The notes under the pieces were generated by a model. The model was not told the DNA's origin and ran no database searches. It worked only from the letters and a program-made list of their open reading frames with translations. DNA of 64,000 bases, from assembly GCA_038503035.1 (NCBI GenBank), contig JAVSML010001000.1, positions 930,397-994,396 of the forward strand, given 5' to 3'. The DNA comes from Crocodylus rhombifer. Taxonomy: Eukaryota; Chordata; Crocodylia; Crocodylidae. Shown piece by piece: positions 1 to 12,066 of the stretch (positions are counted from its first letter, which is position 1; every line of letters begins with the position of its first letter). A program made the translations under genes and the position numbers.

Positions 1-1950
1 TTGTGCTCCCTTATTCCAACCCTCTTCTGGGCTGGGCATTCTCTGTGCCCTGCTCAGTTCCCATCTCTGGGCCGGTAGGTACTTTTCCCTTGCTCTCCCA
101 TTCAGCCCTTTTTCTGGGCTCAAGACCTGGGAGATAGGTCTTGAGCCTTTCTCCAGCAGGGCTCAAGGCTTGTAACTCAAAGGATATTATCAACATAAAA
201 CAAAGGTCCCTTGCCCTTTCTTCTCTGCCCAATATTTTCTATCTCCCAGGCTTGAGGAGTCTTTCTGCTTTCCCTACTTCCTTAGATCCTTTGGGAGTCC
301 TCCTACCCCACTGCAGAGAACTCCTCTCCACAGACTCTCAGAGCCTCCTGACTGGCTCAGGCACTGGACTTATTTAGCCCCAGCCTGGCCCTCTTCTAGC
401 CAGGTGAACCTTTGATTAGCCTCTACACCACCTGGAAGTTGCCTCCCTGGAAGCTTCTCCCCTTGAAGTGGCAAGGACACTGTTACAGCAGTGTTACAAA
501 ACAAGCTTACCCTTAAGGAAAGATCCTAAGGAGCAGCTAGATAATAATCTATCAAAAAGGAATCACCAAGCTACCTGGGTTTTTACAAATCCTTTTTTCC
601 AGATAACCTAACTTTAGATGGATAACGGCAGTCATTTCAGAACAAAAAGCTCAAGTGTTACATTTGTCAGAACCTTTGACCTTGACAAAAGTCTCAAAAA
701 AGTAAAAGGAATAATTGAAAACAGAATCTTTGGTCAAAGATTCTTTCCTTGGGAACACTGAGTTTTGCTGAAAGATTGCTCAGTTCTGGAGAATAAATCC
801 ATTTATTGAAAATATGCTTTGCCACACTCCTTGGATGAACATACTGTATAAATACCAAAAAATATAGCATTGGACCCCATCATCCCTTTCAGAAAGGTAA
901 TTGCATGCAGGTGAAATATGCAAGCAGCTACTTTTCAGCCTCCAATTATTCTACTCTTTTTGGGCACAGCAAGCTTAAATACAAACTGTTACTGGTATGA
1001 GATCAGAAAGAATATTTCTGTACTTAATGGAGTGTAATCTTGTTCTGTTTTTTACATTGTGATGCCCACACTGTATTGTTATTTTGCAGTTTGGATTCAC
1101 GCTTTGCATTGCTTTATCTGGAAAACAGCTTCATGGTTCACTAAGAGTCTCTCCAGCCTTTGTAAAATTTGATAGATTTACCGTTCTCAGTAAAGTTTTA
1201 TTTTTTAAATGTCTTGCCTTAAGCACAGCCTGGATAAGTCTTCATAGTCTTTCTAAAGGGTCTTACAAAAGAGCAGAAACAGTGTAAAAATGTTATGTGG
1301 GTTGATCACTAATGGGCCCTACTTATAATTGGTTGTTTTGATCTGTGCTGCTTAGCTATTCTGTGGCCAAAAGGTTACATTCTGGGCTATTCTGCTTTAG
1401 GTTTGGATTCTGTGTGCCATTTTAAAAGCAGCCTCAGAAGTCAGAAGCCATTGTTTCTATATAGAACAGCAGCAGAAAAGGAGGAGAGACATTTAGATAA
1501 AATGGGCACAGATAATATCATATTGAGATAATTATGTATTATCACAATCAAAACTAGCTTTAGTATTATTGTGACAGATTAAGTCTCAGCAGTTCTACTC
1601 ACTGAGGACTAAATCCTCTCATTGGTTCCTAGCCTGGGTAGTTTTATGAACACTGGCCAACTCTGCAGGAGGAGAGTGGTAATAATAAGTCATCCTATCC
1701 CACTGCATGACTAGGAGAGACCTTACAGCCCCTAGCACTGTCATTCTGCAGGATGGGTGATAGCTGCTTGATTGTTTCTGTGACTACTCTGCTCCTTTGC
1801 TATAGAAAAGGTTCTTCACCATGCAATAAAAGATATAACCTCCCTGTGGGGTTTTTCTTTTTTTATATCACACATAAAGATAAGTAGAATGAAATCCCTG
1901 CAAACAGAATTCCAACACAATGCTTTAAGAACAGGAGAAAAACTATCATT
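1..1950. other. Unassigned intergenic sequence
   Basis: The first 500 bases are C/T-rich and relatively GC-rich; the rest is ordinary AT-rich sequence. Short open frames on both strands lack splice context or recognisable protein similarity. Apart from the small hairpin annotated separately I see no gene, RNA or mobile element. Confidence 0.5.
117..147. repeat. Small perfect hairpin
   Basis: A 12-base arm (ggctcaagacct, 117-128) is followed by a 7-base spacer and its exact reverse complement (136-147). It is too short to assign to any element class and may be chance or the relic of a transposon. Confidence 0.5.
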
Positions 1951-2302
1951 GGGCACATCCACACAAGATGCTGATACTGTACTATTGATTAATTAATTGT
2001 GCAGTAAAATGTCTTGGCATCTACACATGCACCCCACTTAGAGTGCACGAGATTAACATACTCTGCAGCAGGGTAGTCTTGTAAAATACAAGTACTACCT
2101 TGCTGTGGAGTTTTTTTTCATGCACAGCAGCACACGTGTAGATATTGCCCCAGCTGCCTGCCATCTAGACCCACACTGAAGCACCATGTTCCCCAGCTGG
2201 CTGGAGTAGCATCTACATGTGCACTGCTGCTCTCAAAAAACTCCAGAGAAATAAGCTTTGGTGTTTATTCATGCACATTAATTACACATGTAGACATACT
2301 CA
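1951..2302. mobile_element. Short TIR element (MITE-like), TGTAGAC family
   Basis: The element opens with gggcacatccacacaagatgct and closes with a terminus whose reverse complement reads gagtatgtctacatgtgtaa, so the ends form an imperfect terminal inverted repeat around a C-TACAC core. A near-palindrome at 2069-2104 (ggtagt-cttgta / tacaag-tactacc) sits inside, as in other family members in this window. No transposase is encoded, so it is non-autonomous. The superfamily cannot be fixed because no clean target-site duplication is visible. Confidence 0.55.
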
Positions 2303-2353
2303 CTGACTATAGTATTTTAGAACAAATTCTGGAGACTCTGATGAAACATTTGT

Positions 2354-2824
2354 GGTCAGGGCCAGCCCACAATTTTCTGGGGCCCCCTGCAAGGTATAGT
2401 TCTGGGGCTCCCTGATATAAAAAAGCCAGCGCTGGCAGTGGGGTAGGGGTGGTGACCAGCTGAAGAAGCTGGTGGCAGCAGTGGCAGTGGCAGCAGCAGC
2501 AGCAGCTTGGGGGGATGGGGTGACAAGTGGCTGAACATGAAGCAGGTGGCGGCAGGGAAGGGGGTGGCAAGCGGCTGGATACAGGGGGGCCCTTGCCTGT
2601 GTGTGGCACATGGCAGATGAAGAAGGGACAAGCAGCATAGAGGCAGATAGTGCCAGAAGCAGAAAGCAGAGTAGCTGATGGGGCAGGAAGCACAGGGAAG
2701 GAAGCAGAAAGCAGAGCAACAGTTCAAGATTGCAATGGCACTCCAATTGGGAAGAGTTTTGTTGTGGCACTTGGAGAGGGTGCAAGGCCATTGTGTGCTA
2801 CATGTGCCAAAAACATTGGACTCC
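2354..2824. mobile_element. hAT-like non-autonomous element, diverged copy
   Basis: The interior shares many blocks in the same order with the element at 5652-5920. These include the gtgtgtggcacatggcag block near 2598-2615, repeated gcagaaagcagag blocks, the attgcaatggcactc block and the terminal gtgccaaaaacattgg block. The left end (ggccagcccacaattttctgg) resembles a decayed hAT end of the GGTGGGCAA type. A CAG-rich stretch lies near 2480-2506. Overlapping open frames here are low-complexity by-products of the GC-rich repeat and are not annotated as genes. Confidence 0.5.
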
Positions 2825-3668
2825 ATTGATTTACACAAACACAAATAGAAGTTGTATCCAGACATATTTAGCTCTGGTCACTGCTATTTCCTTAGGCTCA
2901 TCTGAGACCAGTAATCTATGCATGTGTGCCCAGGAGCTATCACCTTCCAAAATCTGTCTCCATTTAGCTCCCTCACAAGAAGCTTCTGTGGTCAGAAATT
3001 TGGTTTAGAATGGCATAGATGGTATAAACTTAGGCCTTCTAAAGCTTCCTATATTTAATAGCTATGGAAAAATTTAGAACTAATAAATAAATAGGCTGCA
3101 AGAGGGCCTAAATTGATAGAGCCAATTTTGAAGTGCTTGCAGTACAAATATGGAAATCATGAATTTCTGCTTCAAGTGCCCACAGGGCTTACACCCGGTC
3201 ACCCTTGAGGCCTTTGTAGCTATTTTGGTATGATAAATTCACCCAGAGTTGGATACTTGGTAAGTTTCCATTTCTGCAGTTAAGTTTTTTGCCAAGGTAA
3301 TGCAGCTCATCTTATGGATGCAACACAATCTGTGGAATCCATAACCCCACGGATGCCCTGGGAAAGTGGAGCATTGACCTGCACTGTGAATTCCTCCAAC
3401 AGATAATCAAGGTTGCCCTTACAACTATGGCCCTTCACACTAATAGGGCACCCTGCCAATATGGTGTAAGTATGCTACTACAGAGCACACCAGCTCACTT
3501 GTTTGGAGGTTAAGAGAGCCCTCAGAATCCGGAATTTGTGCTGGAAATGCCTCCAGCTACCTGGTTGTACACTACAATATGCCCCCAAAGCTTAAAATGA
3601 TTTTCCTATCATCCTACACAGTTTTGCTAGGTTTTGCTGGAGGGGAGAGATAGTCCAGGAGAAGTGGT
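2825..3668. other. Unassigned intergenic sequence
   Basis: AT-rich sequence with no open frame, splice-bounded segment or repeat that I recognise. Confidence 0.4.
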
Positions 3669-3902
3669 ATGGAGAGACTTAGGAGAAGGAGGAGGCAGCA
3701 TAGCCACAGGAGAAGGTTCAGTGCTTTCCCAGGAGAAGAACTGGACTACCAGTCACACAGGCCAGTTGCCCACACATGTTGTTACACTTGGCTGTGGAAA
3801 GAAAGCCAGGATATGGTGGATTCATATGATGTTCATATTTATAAAGAAGTCTACATTGTTCATGATCACTATTCTATCAAGCACTGGAAGACCAACATCC
3901 AA
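3669..3902 (+). CDS. Exon-like open segment, possible exon of an unknown plus-strand gene
   Basis: A plus-strand frame stays open across this interval and ends exactly at a consensus donor (CAA|gtgagt, intron from 3903). The last part, about 3800-3902, has protein-like composition, including the stretch DSYDVHIYKEVYIVHDHYS. Where the segment starts is unclear: a possible acceptor (ttcccag) lies at 3733, and an ATG lies at 3669 followed by a low-complexity Arg-rich stretch. It ends in phase 0, whereas the candidate exon at 6205 needs one leading base. The two cannot be joined directly, and an intermediate exon would be required. It may simply be chance. Confidence 0.2.
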
Positions 3903-5651
3903 GTGAGTTTAATTTAAAACTTTTTCATGTACACTTAAAAAGCCTTCAAACCTGATTTGAAATAAACACAAAACAGCATAGGAATTTCTCCCCACAGAAG
4001 AGCCTTTCTCTTAGACAAGTGTAATGTGCTCTCTGCTTAGAGCAGATTATAAGGTGCTTAGACATGGGCAGCTCTGACTGGGGGCAAATCAGGGATCAGG
4101 CTTGTGAGGTTGGCAGACTCTAGCTTCAGAGCCAGAGCCACAGAACTAAAGTCAAGGTCGGGGTAGGAAAGCAGAGTACAAGACTAGGGTAGATCAGGAA
4201 ACAAGCAACTTGCAGAAACACCATTGGGAATCAGAAAGGACTTCAAATTACCTCAAAACTTCCTAGCCCACTACCTGTTCTTCTTGTTGCTCTTAAATAA
4301 AGTTGTTGGTGAGAAAAGTGCAGAATCTTGTACAGTGGGGTAGGTCTTGTCTATTCATTAATATCCCAGTGGGGATGGCAGTTCTAGGTAAGCTACTTTC
4401 AGTGGTATATAGTGCTAGCACCTCATTTAATTGCTCACACGCTCCTAACATGTTTTGATAGGTTTCATTATGTGTAGCGTTCACATCAGATCCTTTGCCA
4501 CTTGAATAGAGTGTCCAGATCTCTCATACCCATTATTTCACGTGAAGAAACTACTGTCCTTGTCAGCCATAGAAGTTCTGGGACCTGGCCTACCACATTT
4601 CCCAGCCCTCTTGCCATGACCAAGATTTTGTAAGACAGTCTGCAAATACAGCAGGTGCAATTCTTTTCTGTCGTTATGCCCCCCACCTCCCAATGAGTTT
4701 GACTTGCTCAAAGAGCTCATTCCATATTTCATGCCAGTTTCTCACACTGTGTTCAGACATGTAGGTGCCAGCGAGGTGCTTCAATGCATAAGCATTGATC
4801 AGGCCCAATTTCCTTGAATGAAAAATACGAACAGCAATTAAGTGCAGCCATTCCCCTAGTGTGGGCAGACATAACCAGATGTGACTTGCAAGGAGAGCTT
4901 GCCCCACAAGAGATGGTGTAGCACCAACAGAAACACATAGGATTTTCTGCCAGCCTCACTTGACTATTTCTTGAGCCCAGGCATGTGCTGCCCTTACTCA
5001 GCCAATACCCAAAGAGCCATGACCAGTAGCTGCCAACCAGCAAGGCAGCACTTAACCATGACATAGAAAGAGGTCTGTAGTAAGTTATAATGTGTACTTA
5101 CCCATCACTGCAATTAGCCACCTGAGCTACCATGTGCTTTCCTATTACTTAGCAACCTATGTCTGGATGTGGTCCCAGATCTGGACTCCATACAAACAGC
5201 TGCTAGGGTGGTGGGGGAGTCTTAGCTGAATAAACTTAGATAATTTGCCAGCTCATGAAGACAGAGTTTGAATGGCTGGCCACCCTCATGCTCCTTCACA
5301 CAGACTTACTGTCTTCTGAGTGATGCCTTGTGTGGCTGGGGAGCTGTCTCATGCTGGCAAAAGCCTGTGCCAGTTCTCAGGGGCAACAGGCAGTGGAGAG
5401 TACCTGAGAGGAGAGCACCTGCTGCACAGTGCTACTCTGCCTTTTCTTCTCTCTGCATATGTCCTGCGTTGTCACAGGGAACCTGATCTGTGGCATACCC
5501 CTGTTCAGAGAGATTGCAGGATGTGGGAGAAGCCCTAAAGAGAAAGGGGTTGGAGTGACTTGAGTTCTAGGTGTGAGGGATATGGATGTTAGGGACCATT
5601 TGAATGGCTTTCTGTGCCCAGAAAGAAGATTAGCTAGGCCACTGCTTAAAT
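3903..5651. other. Unassigned sequence
   Basis: Several minus-strand frames of 60-100 codons occur between 4293 and 5064, but they lie in different frames and have no recognisable domain or splice organisation. An old repeat or processed pseudogene is possible; I cannot identify it. Confidence 0.3.
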
Positions 5652-5920
5652 CAGGGGTGGTCAACCTGAGGCAGATATACCACAAGTGACATGGGAAGTC
5701 TCTGTGTGTGGCATGTGGCAGACTGGGGTGGGGACAGACAGCACAGTGGCAGATAGGGCAGGCAGCAGGAAGCAAAGCATCAGATTAGGCAGGGAGCACA
5801 GGACAGGGAGCAGAAAGCAGATCAGGCAGGGGAAGGGATTGCATTGGCACTCAGGCAAGGTGCAGAGCTAATTCATAGCATGCCTGCCAAAAAGGTTGCC
5901 CCCCTCCACCCCCACCCCTG
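5652..5920. mobile_element. hAT-like MITE with candidate 8-bp target duplication
   Basis: The element starts with caggggtggtcaacc and ends with ccacccctg, the reverse complement of the CAGGGGTGG ends typical of hAT elements. The flanking octamers gcttaaat (5644-5651) and ccctaaat (5921-5928) match at 6 of 8 positions, consistent with a decayed 8-bp duplication. The interior is GA-rich and related to the copy at 2354-2824. There is no transposase frame, so it is non-autonomous. Confidence 0.65.
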
Positions 5921-6204
5921 CCCTAAATCAAGTGTGAAATCAGAGAATTTGGGTCTGGCCCCAGATATTTACTTGCCTAACAACTGAATGTAGGCTTCAG
6001 TTTTAGAAATAGCAGATATTTCCTTCTCTAGCCTAGTATCCCAACCTGAGTGGGAACCAGATAAAAATGCAGGTTATTGAGGAGGCTTTTTCTGAAAGCA
6101 AATAGTGTCCCTTGTAATCTCAGAATTGCCCTATCTCTACTGAAGAGAATGAACCTTTCTCTTTCTTTTCTTTTCACTTACTTACCTTAAAGGATTATTT
6201 ACAG

Positions 6205-6373
6205 CATATTGGAAAAATCGCTTCCGTGTAGATATGTATAGTAGACTCTTGAATCAGAACGTATCTGCAGTAGATGGACGCCAAGCAAACTGTGATCTGC
6301 TTTCTGTCAGCAGACTACAGCCAAGAAATGCTGCAAGATACAGCATATGGCAACGTTCTACAATGAAGCAGAA
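6205..6373 (+). CDS. Candidate internal exon of an unrecognised protein-coding gene
   Basis: A pyrimidine-rich tract at about 6153-6188 precedes two possible acceptors (AG at 6191-6192 or 6203-6204). A consensus donor gtgagt starts at 6374. Between them one frame is open for 55 codons (6207-6371), with two bases left at each end. The inferred peptide includes NRFRVDMYSRLLNQNVSAVD and ends RYSIWQRSTMKQ. The sequence is richer in CpG than its flanks, which would fit coding selection. The two trailing bases join in phase with the segment at 11997. I do not recognise the protein family and assign no function. Chance is the main alternative, since an open run of this size is not rare in six frames. 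Confidence 0.4.
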
Positions 6374-9300
6374 GTGAGTTAATATTTGCAAAGCGGCATC
6401 AGGTTGATTTAAACATCAGGAAAGAATGAGAAGGTCACAGAACTTGGACCATGTTAATACTGTTCAGAGGAAAGACAGGACCTTTGTATCTTGTGAGGTG
6501 CCTTGCTCAGGGGATTTGCAGAGGGGATTTGCTTGCTGAATGAAGTGATTTATGGCTATATATTCTAAACCTGTGTCATACAGCAGTGTTTTGCATCATA
6601 TCAACACAGAGCTTCTATGTTCTCGGTTATATATGGTATGGATTATTTGGTAATTAATTAAGTAGTTTCATGGCAATTTGAACAACACCTTGCTTTTAAA
6701 GATGGAATGAGAATAACTCTGGATTTTTTTCTTCCCCCACAGCATTAAACTTCTAGAAATGAGGGTGAACTGGGAACTGTGAAAGTATTTGCATCTGCAG
6801 TTTTGTTTAGCTTAAGTCTAGGCTTTTTTTAATTGTCTACTGTCTAGAATCACAGCCTTAATTTAGATAAATGCTCATGAATTCCGACCTGAAGTAAGAA
6901 TGGTCATGCCCCCAAGTCAAACTATGGTGTTCTTCTGCTGCCATTCAGGTTTCCCCTCCAGAGGAAAGTAATAACCTGATGTGGAAAGGCATAAGTGCCC
7001 TACAAATGATTTGAACTAAGATGATAGAATCCTCAAATGGGTAGATCCAATTTTTTCACAGCATTTTGGAGTATAAATCAGTGCAAAGAGATGGGAATGT
7101 AGGAGAGCATGTAGGTCAATAGGTATATTAGAAATATGGAGGGCTCTGGCTAAATCTGTGAGAGGAGTTTCTCCAATTTAGGCATAAAACCAATATTCTC
7201 AAAGGTATTTAGGCACTGGTCTCCCATTTTGGTATCTAACAACTATTTAAGTTAACAGGAATTAAGTATTTCAATATTTTTGAGAATATATGTTACAGTA
7301 AAGGAACAGTATTAAGAGCAACACTTTAGGGAACTTCATAACTACAGATAAGATAAGGAACAAACTGAAAAAATTGAGTTTGCTCCTTACATAACTTAGG
7401 ACATATGTAGTAAACTAGGTAAGGTATCCTCTTTCTGAAATATTGGTAAAAGGGACATTTAATAGCAAAATGAGCTTTTATTCCACTTGTGTTGTGCACT
7501 TGTCCATTATCTGACAATGTTCAGGGTCTTTTACTTTATATTATTAATCTCCTGAGTTAGCACCCTATTAAAATGCAGTTTTAATTAATCAGTCCATTCA
7601 AATAGTTAATTAGTTATTAAGTTAATTAGTTAAAGCTGAAGTTTTATTAAATATGTAGGTAGTAAACACTACCTAATCTTTCTTCTAAAAGTAAATTTTG
7701 GTACTTAAACGTAGAGCACAACCAATTTATGCTTACTTTATTTAGCTCAAACTGATATATTTTTTTCCTACCAGTTTTACCTTGCAGGAGACTTGATCAA
7801 TAAAAAAATCAGTTTAGAAATGGAATTTGTGGATTACAATTACCTACCCCTACACTGGTCTGCAAATGGATTAGACGTTTCTGAAAATGAAACTTAGGAG
7901 GAGGGGGATATATTATGTTGACCGCGTATAGAAACATTTAGTTTACTTTTTTTGGGAAAGAATAAGGACTCCAGTGTTTTGGACTGGGACTGCAAAGTTT
8001 GACAGGAGATTAGCATTCATGTAAGGAATGCAATTTTTTTCCCAACTCCATGAAAATCCACCAAATTTGGCCAAGTTATAAGTGTTTGGAAACAGCAATT
8101 CACACATTCTCAGTAGACACTTTCTAGCATTGTACAATTTATCTTCCAAGTGTCCTGTTTGGACCAAGCACCCTACTTGCATGGATCTGAGAGAAAAGTT
8201 GTCTGCAGTTTTGGTTCCTTAATGTTCTGGGTCAAGTTGGATCCATATTTAATTTGAAGGTGTGTTAGACCTGACTTAATGCTTCTTTCTGTTTGAGAGG
8301 ATTCAAACCAACATATGCCACAAGATTCTCTGATCACCCAACTAGCAGCTTGGAGGAATAGGAGGGAGGAGAACAGTTCTGATTTCTGGTCCCTGTCCAG
8401 TAACTGTATTACAAACTATTTTTTCTAATGAGTGTATAATACAAAGCCCTTTGTGAATCTGACCTTTTGTGAATACTGGTCTGTTCACTGAATGAAAACA
8501 AATGGTAATGCATCATGACATTTAATTCTGGCATATCCTAACTTTCAAGTGCTTGACTTCATAACATTGAGTATACTTTCCATACTTGTATTCCTTTTTC
8601 ATACCAGCAAGAAAGAGTAAAGTTATCAGGACTTGGCCTATTGACTTTAGATACACATGTAAGCATTTAGGATTAGATCGCCACAATCCTTACTCACCTA
8701 CTCAGAGAGTAAAGCTTCAACTCTTCTGCTTCACCTTGCTTTGACTGTTACTGATTGCATTGATATGCTGTTGATACTCCCCATTCCACTTCATTGTTTG
8801 GTCTGTGCTGGGGGCAAAGCTAATTTCCACCCCTTGGCAGTTTACAATCCATTCCCAAATGCAGTTGGACATTTAAACAAAGAGTTAGGGACATAAGGAG
8901 GAATTCATATAAGCTAAGGGCCAATCTTGCTTTTTTTGGCACTGGGGACAAAGTCCTACTGCTTTCTATAAAAGCAACACTGACCCACTTTGTTGAAGAA
9001 GCACTGCAGAGCATAACATCAAACAAAACACAAAAATGTTTGTCCTAAAGAACTGAAAAATCATTTCCTTGTACAGCTAAAGTGAAAAGTAAAGTAAAGT
9101 GAAAAACTTTGGACTGAAAGATACAAGATGACAATTGTGACAGAAAAATGAGAACAATTTTCATGTTTTTATTGCTGCCTTAGAAGCAATTGATAAACAA
9201 TACACTTCATATATAAATGAGCATGTGTCAATATATGGCAACAAAAATAAATTACAAGTGACAGTATTTAACTTTACAAGGTTGTACAAAATTTCCAAAT

Positions 9301-10724
9301 ATGAAGAGATTTTAACTTAAAAACTTGAAATAAGTTAAAACTTCAACTATCCTGAAGATTTGAAAAATATACATACACTATTTCACTCAATCACATCATT
9401 TACAGTATGTTTTTATCTGTTATACGTACACATACTTTAAACGGTATTAAATTGTTTCAGTGGACTATGTCCTGCTGTATGCTGTGTTACTTCATGGGAG
9501 TAGTGAAAGGGAATCCCTGAGGGCACAAAACAAGTTTTGGGGGTTAACAACTGAAGGAATACAATTCATTAACAAATAATCAAAACATTATTTACTCATC
9601 CTCCAAAGAGAGACTAATTTAGCTGGTCCTGCCAGAGCTCTCATTGATGCTTATGAGAGTTTTGAGTGTGGGTTGATAGCAGAATGTAGCACAAAGTAAC
9701 TCTTCATCCAGAACAAAGTAGGTCACATATCATATGTGAAGACTTTTGTTTTTGTATTGTATCTCACCATAAACTACTCAGGTAGTCCTAACTACCCATT
9801 TTGATGTGTATGGGGCAAAATGACAGGAAAAGGTGCTAAGTGCTTTCAGTGATAGGAAAGAATGTGAATAGCCAACTTTTAACTGGTGATTTAAATTGTA
9901 TACAGAGCATAAGATAAAATACTTTATACATAGTTTAGTAATTGCTGAACAAGATCAAATTCAATCTGAGAAGCAGGGCAAATTAGTCTTTATGGAGCTC
10001 TGGGCTGCCATAGCTAGATTGTGTCTGGTATGTGAACTGCTTTGTTTAAAGCTAGTTTAGGTATCTCTGCATTACACTGGAGTCTGCAGTGGAAACAACC
10101 AAAGAGATCATTTTAGTACATGTTGTCTAAATCTAAGCACACTATGGTAAATAGCAGAAATTATGAATTCACAAGCCACAACTGAGGAAGCACAAGAAGC
10201 AGTGTGAACCAATTTGAGGCAAAACTTCTCAGAAGTCAAAAATACAGGAAGAGTTTTGTGCAGTCAAAAGTGAATGCCTTAAACTTGCAAATGTGAGTTA
10301 GAGGTGATTTCTCTTTTTTGTCTCTTCCAATGATACATTACCTAGCAACCACCTATGAGGTCCTCCTTGCAATAAGCACAATAATCTATACATCAGCTAG
10401 ATGGATGAAAATTCATCATAGGGTCAGGGCTGAGCAGTTCCTGATAGCCAATATTCCCTTCCATTAATGCAAAAAATGAACAAGGAGTTTATAATTAGCC
10501 TGGGAATGATTTTAGAAACTGTCATTCTTGCTTTATGTACATATTGTCATGGAGAAGAAAGGAAGATTATGAATATTGGAATGTGATATGCATATATTTG
10601 TGGTTTAGTTTTATCTTCTCACCAAACATGTTTATGGAGCTAGCAAATCAGTGAATTAAGAGGCCCTAAGGGAGGTTAAAAAATATTGAAAAAGGATTCA
10701 AAACTTAATCACACTAGGTCAGTG
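6374..10724. other. Unassigned sequence (intron if the candidate gene is real)
   Basis: AT-rich DNA with no recognisable gene. Around 7185-7290 there is a diffuse inverted arrangement (ttctcaaaggtatttaggca near the left, tatttttgagaata at the right) that looks like a decayed short interspersed element. Nothing else is recognised. Confidence 0.4.
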
Positions 10725-10910
10725 TGGGCAGATCTACACATTGCCCTACAGCGTTGTTATTTTAGCAGCTACTTTGTCACAGCAGCATGGTATGACAGGG
10801 GAGCAGGCTGCTACGGTGAAGCAGCTGCTGGTTATGTATAGACTCCTGTGGATGCTACATTGCCGCAGCGCATTTCTATGGCAACATAGCATCATGTGTA
10901 GACGAGTCCT
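10725..10910. mobile_element. Short TIR element, TGTAGAC family
   Basis: The left end gggcagatctacacattgcc and the reverse complement of the right end, ggactcgtctacacatgatg, match around the C-TACACAT core. The interior is composed of gct/agc-rich blocks, like the element at 26572-26812 (both carry the atggcaacatagc / atagcgacaagc type of motif). It is 186 bp with no coding capacity. Confidence 0.6.
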
Positions 10911-11996
10911 ATGAATGGAATGTCTAAGAGTCTTAGGCCAGTCAATGATGAACATTTGCATTGCAGAAGCCAATTGCAGTTAGGGACCCTCTCTCCATCA
11001 ACTTCAACTTGACTTGTTGAGATTTGCCAAAAACTATAAAATATCTATACAATTACCTTGTGGCAAGCAAGAGCCTTATTAAGTGAAGTATTAGTATCCA
11101 AAGTTGTATGGGGGGATACAGATAGATTCAAATGATAGCACTATGGAGGTACCACTTCAAATACATCCTGGAAGAGAGAAAAGAAGTTTCCCAACTATGT
11201 GTAAAGGAAAGGGATGAAGACCTTAACTTCTGACATTGTTAATTTTTAACTGGACTTTTCTAGATTAGAGTCTGCAGGAGCTGTGGACAAGTTAAAATTA
11301 CTTTGATAATAAACAATTTAATTTGTAATTGCTTGGTCTGTGTCCTGCCCCTGCCCTCAGATTTAGAGAGGAAAAAAGAAAACAGAAATAGATTTGAAAA
11401 GTTCAAACACCTAGTGGTTATTTAAACCTTACATGACCAACTGTTTGGCACAAAGTATATCGTACAATCAGATATGAGTTTTATATTAAATCATTTATTT
11501 TTTATCTTAACAAGCAAGCAGGTCTGTGAGCAGTAACTAAAGAAATGGAATTGTTGGCTTTATTAATGCACGTGTTATCAGTGATATACAGGGTAAATGG
11601 AGTTTGCAGATTACTGTAATACTTGTGATAGAAAAGTCCTTGCCAGGGAAGGTGCCACCTGATTAAATGAAAAGGTGGGGTTAAAAAGAAATAAGTAAAA
11701 AAAAAACTTGGCAGGACCAATGTTTTTGTGGTGACAAGTATGAAGGAGCCAAGTCTTGACAGCACACTGAGGGGGTGTATTCTCAGCTGATACCTGGGTA
11801 TTTAAAGCCCTGGAAAATTATGGAGACTAGCAATGCATTTGATCTTAAGAGGGGGCATTGCTTTATCATTCGTTTCTCCTCATATGGACACTGTCCACAC
11901 ACAATTCCAGGGAGAGGGCAGGAACTTTTGTACAAAATACCTAGGAAAATATTTAGGTATCTCATAGCAGACTTTTTCCTGCTATTGTTGTTTTAG

Positions 11997-12066
11997 ATTA
12001 TCTACAAGAGGCGGAGTTCCTCTGGAACATTACCACCCAGGAAATGCACTTGTCCACACCTTTTAA
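11997..12066 (+). CDS. Candidate terminal coding segment of the same unrecognised gene
   Basis: A strong acceptor precedes it: a pyrimidine-rich run from about 11971 ending in ttgttgttttag, with AG at 11995-11996. If joined to the exon ending at 6373, base 11997 completes a Lys codon. The frame then reads LSTRGGVPLEHYHPGNALV and a few more residues to a TAA at 12064-12066. The phase match, the CpG-containing sequence and the stop make a plausible last coding exon. The segment is short, so chance remains a serious alternative. No polyadenylation signal was assigned. Confidence 0.35.

Noticed and set aside
2300..2865. Several overlapping minus-strand frames of 128-169 codons
   Set aside because: They overlap in different frames, are Pro/Ala/Cys/Leu-rich, and fall within a GC-rich hAT-like repeat; no domain or splice context.
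4293..4484. Possible envelope-like or viral remnant suggested by an Asn-rich peptide
   Set aside because: No long terminal repeats, primer-binding site or polymerase sequence nearby; no basis for a viral call.
4293..5064. Minus-strand frames that could be parts of a pseudogene
   Set aside because: Three frames with stops between them and no recognisable family; too weak to call a pseudogene.
4964..5079. Possible exon linking the 3902 and 6205 segments (acceptor at about 4980, donor at 5080)
   Set aside because: All three frames contain a stop before the donor.
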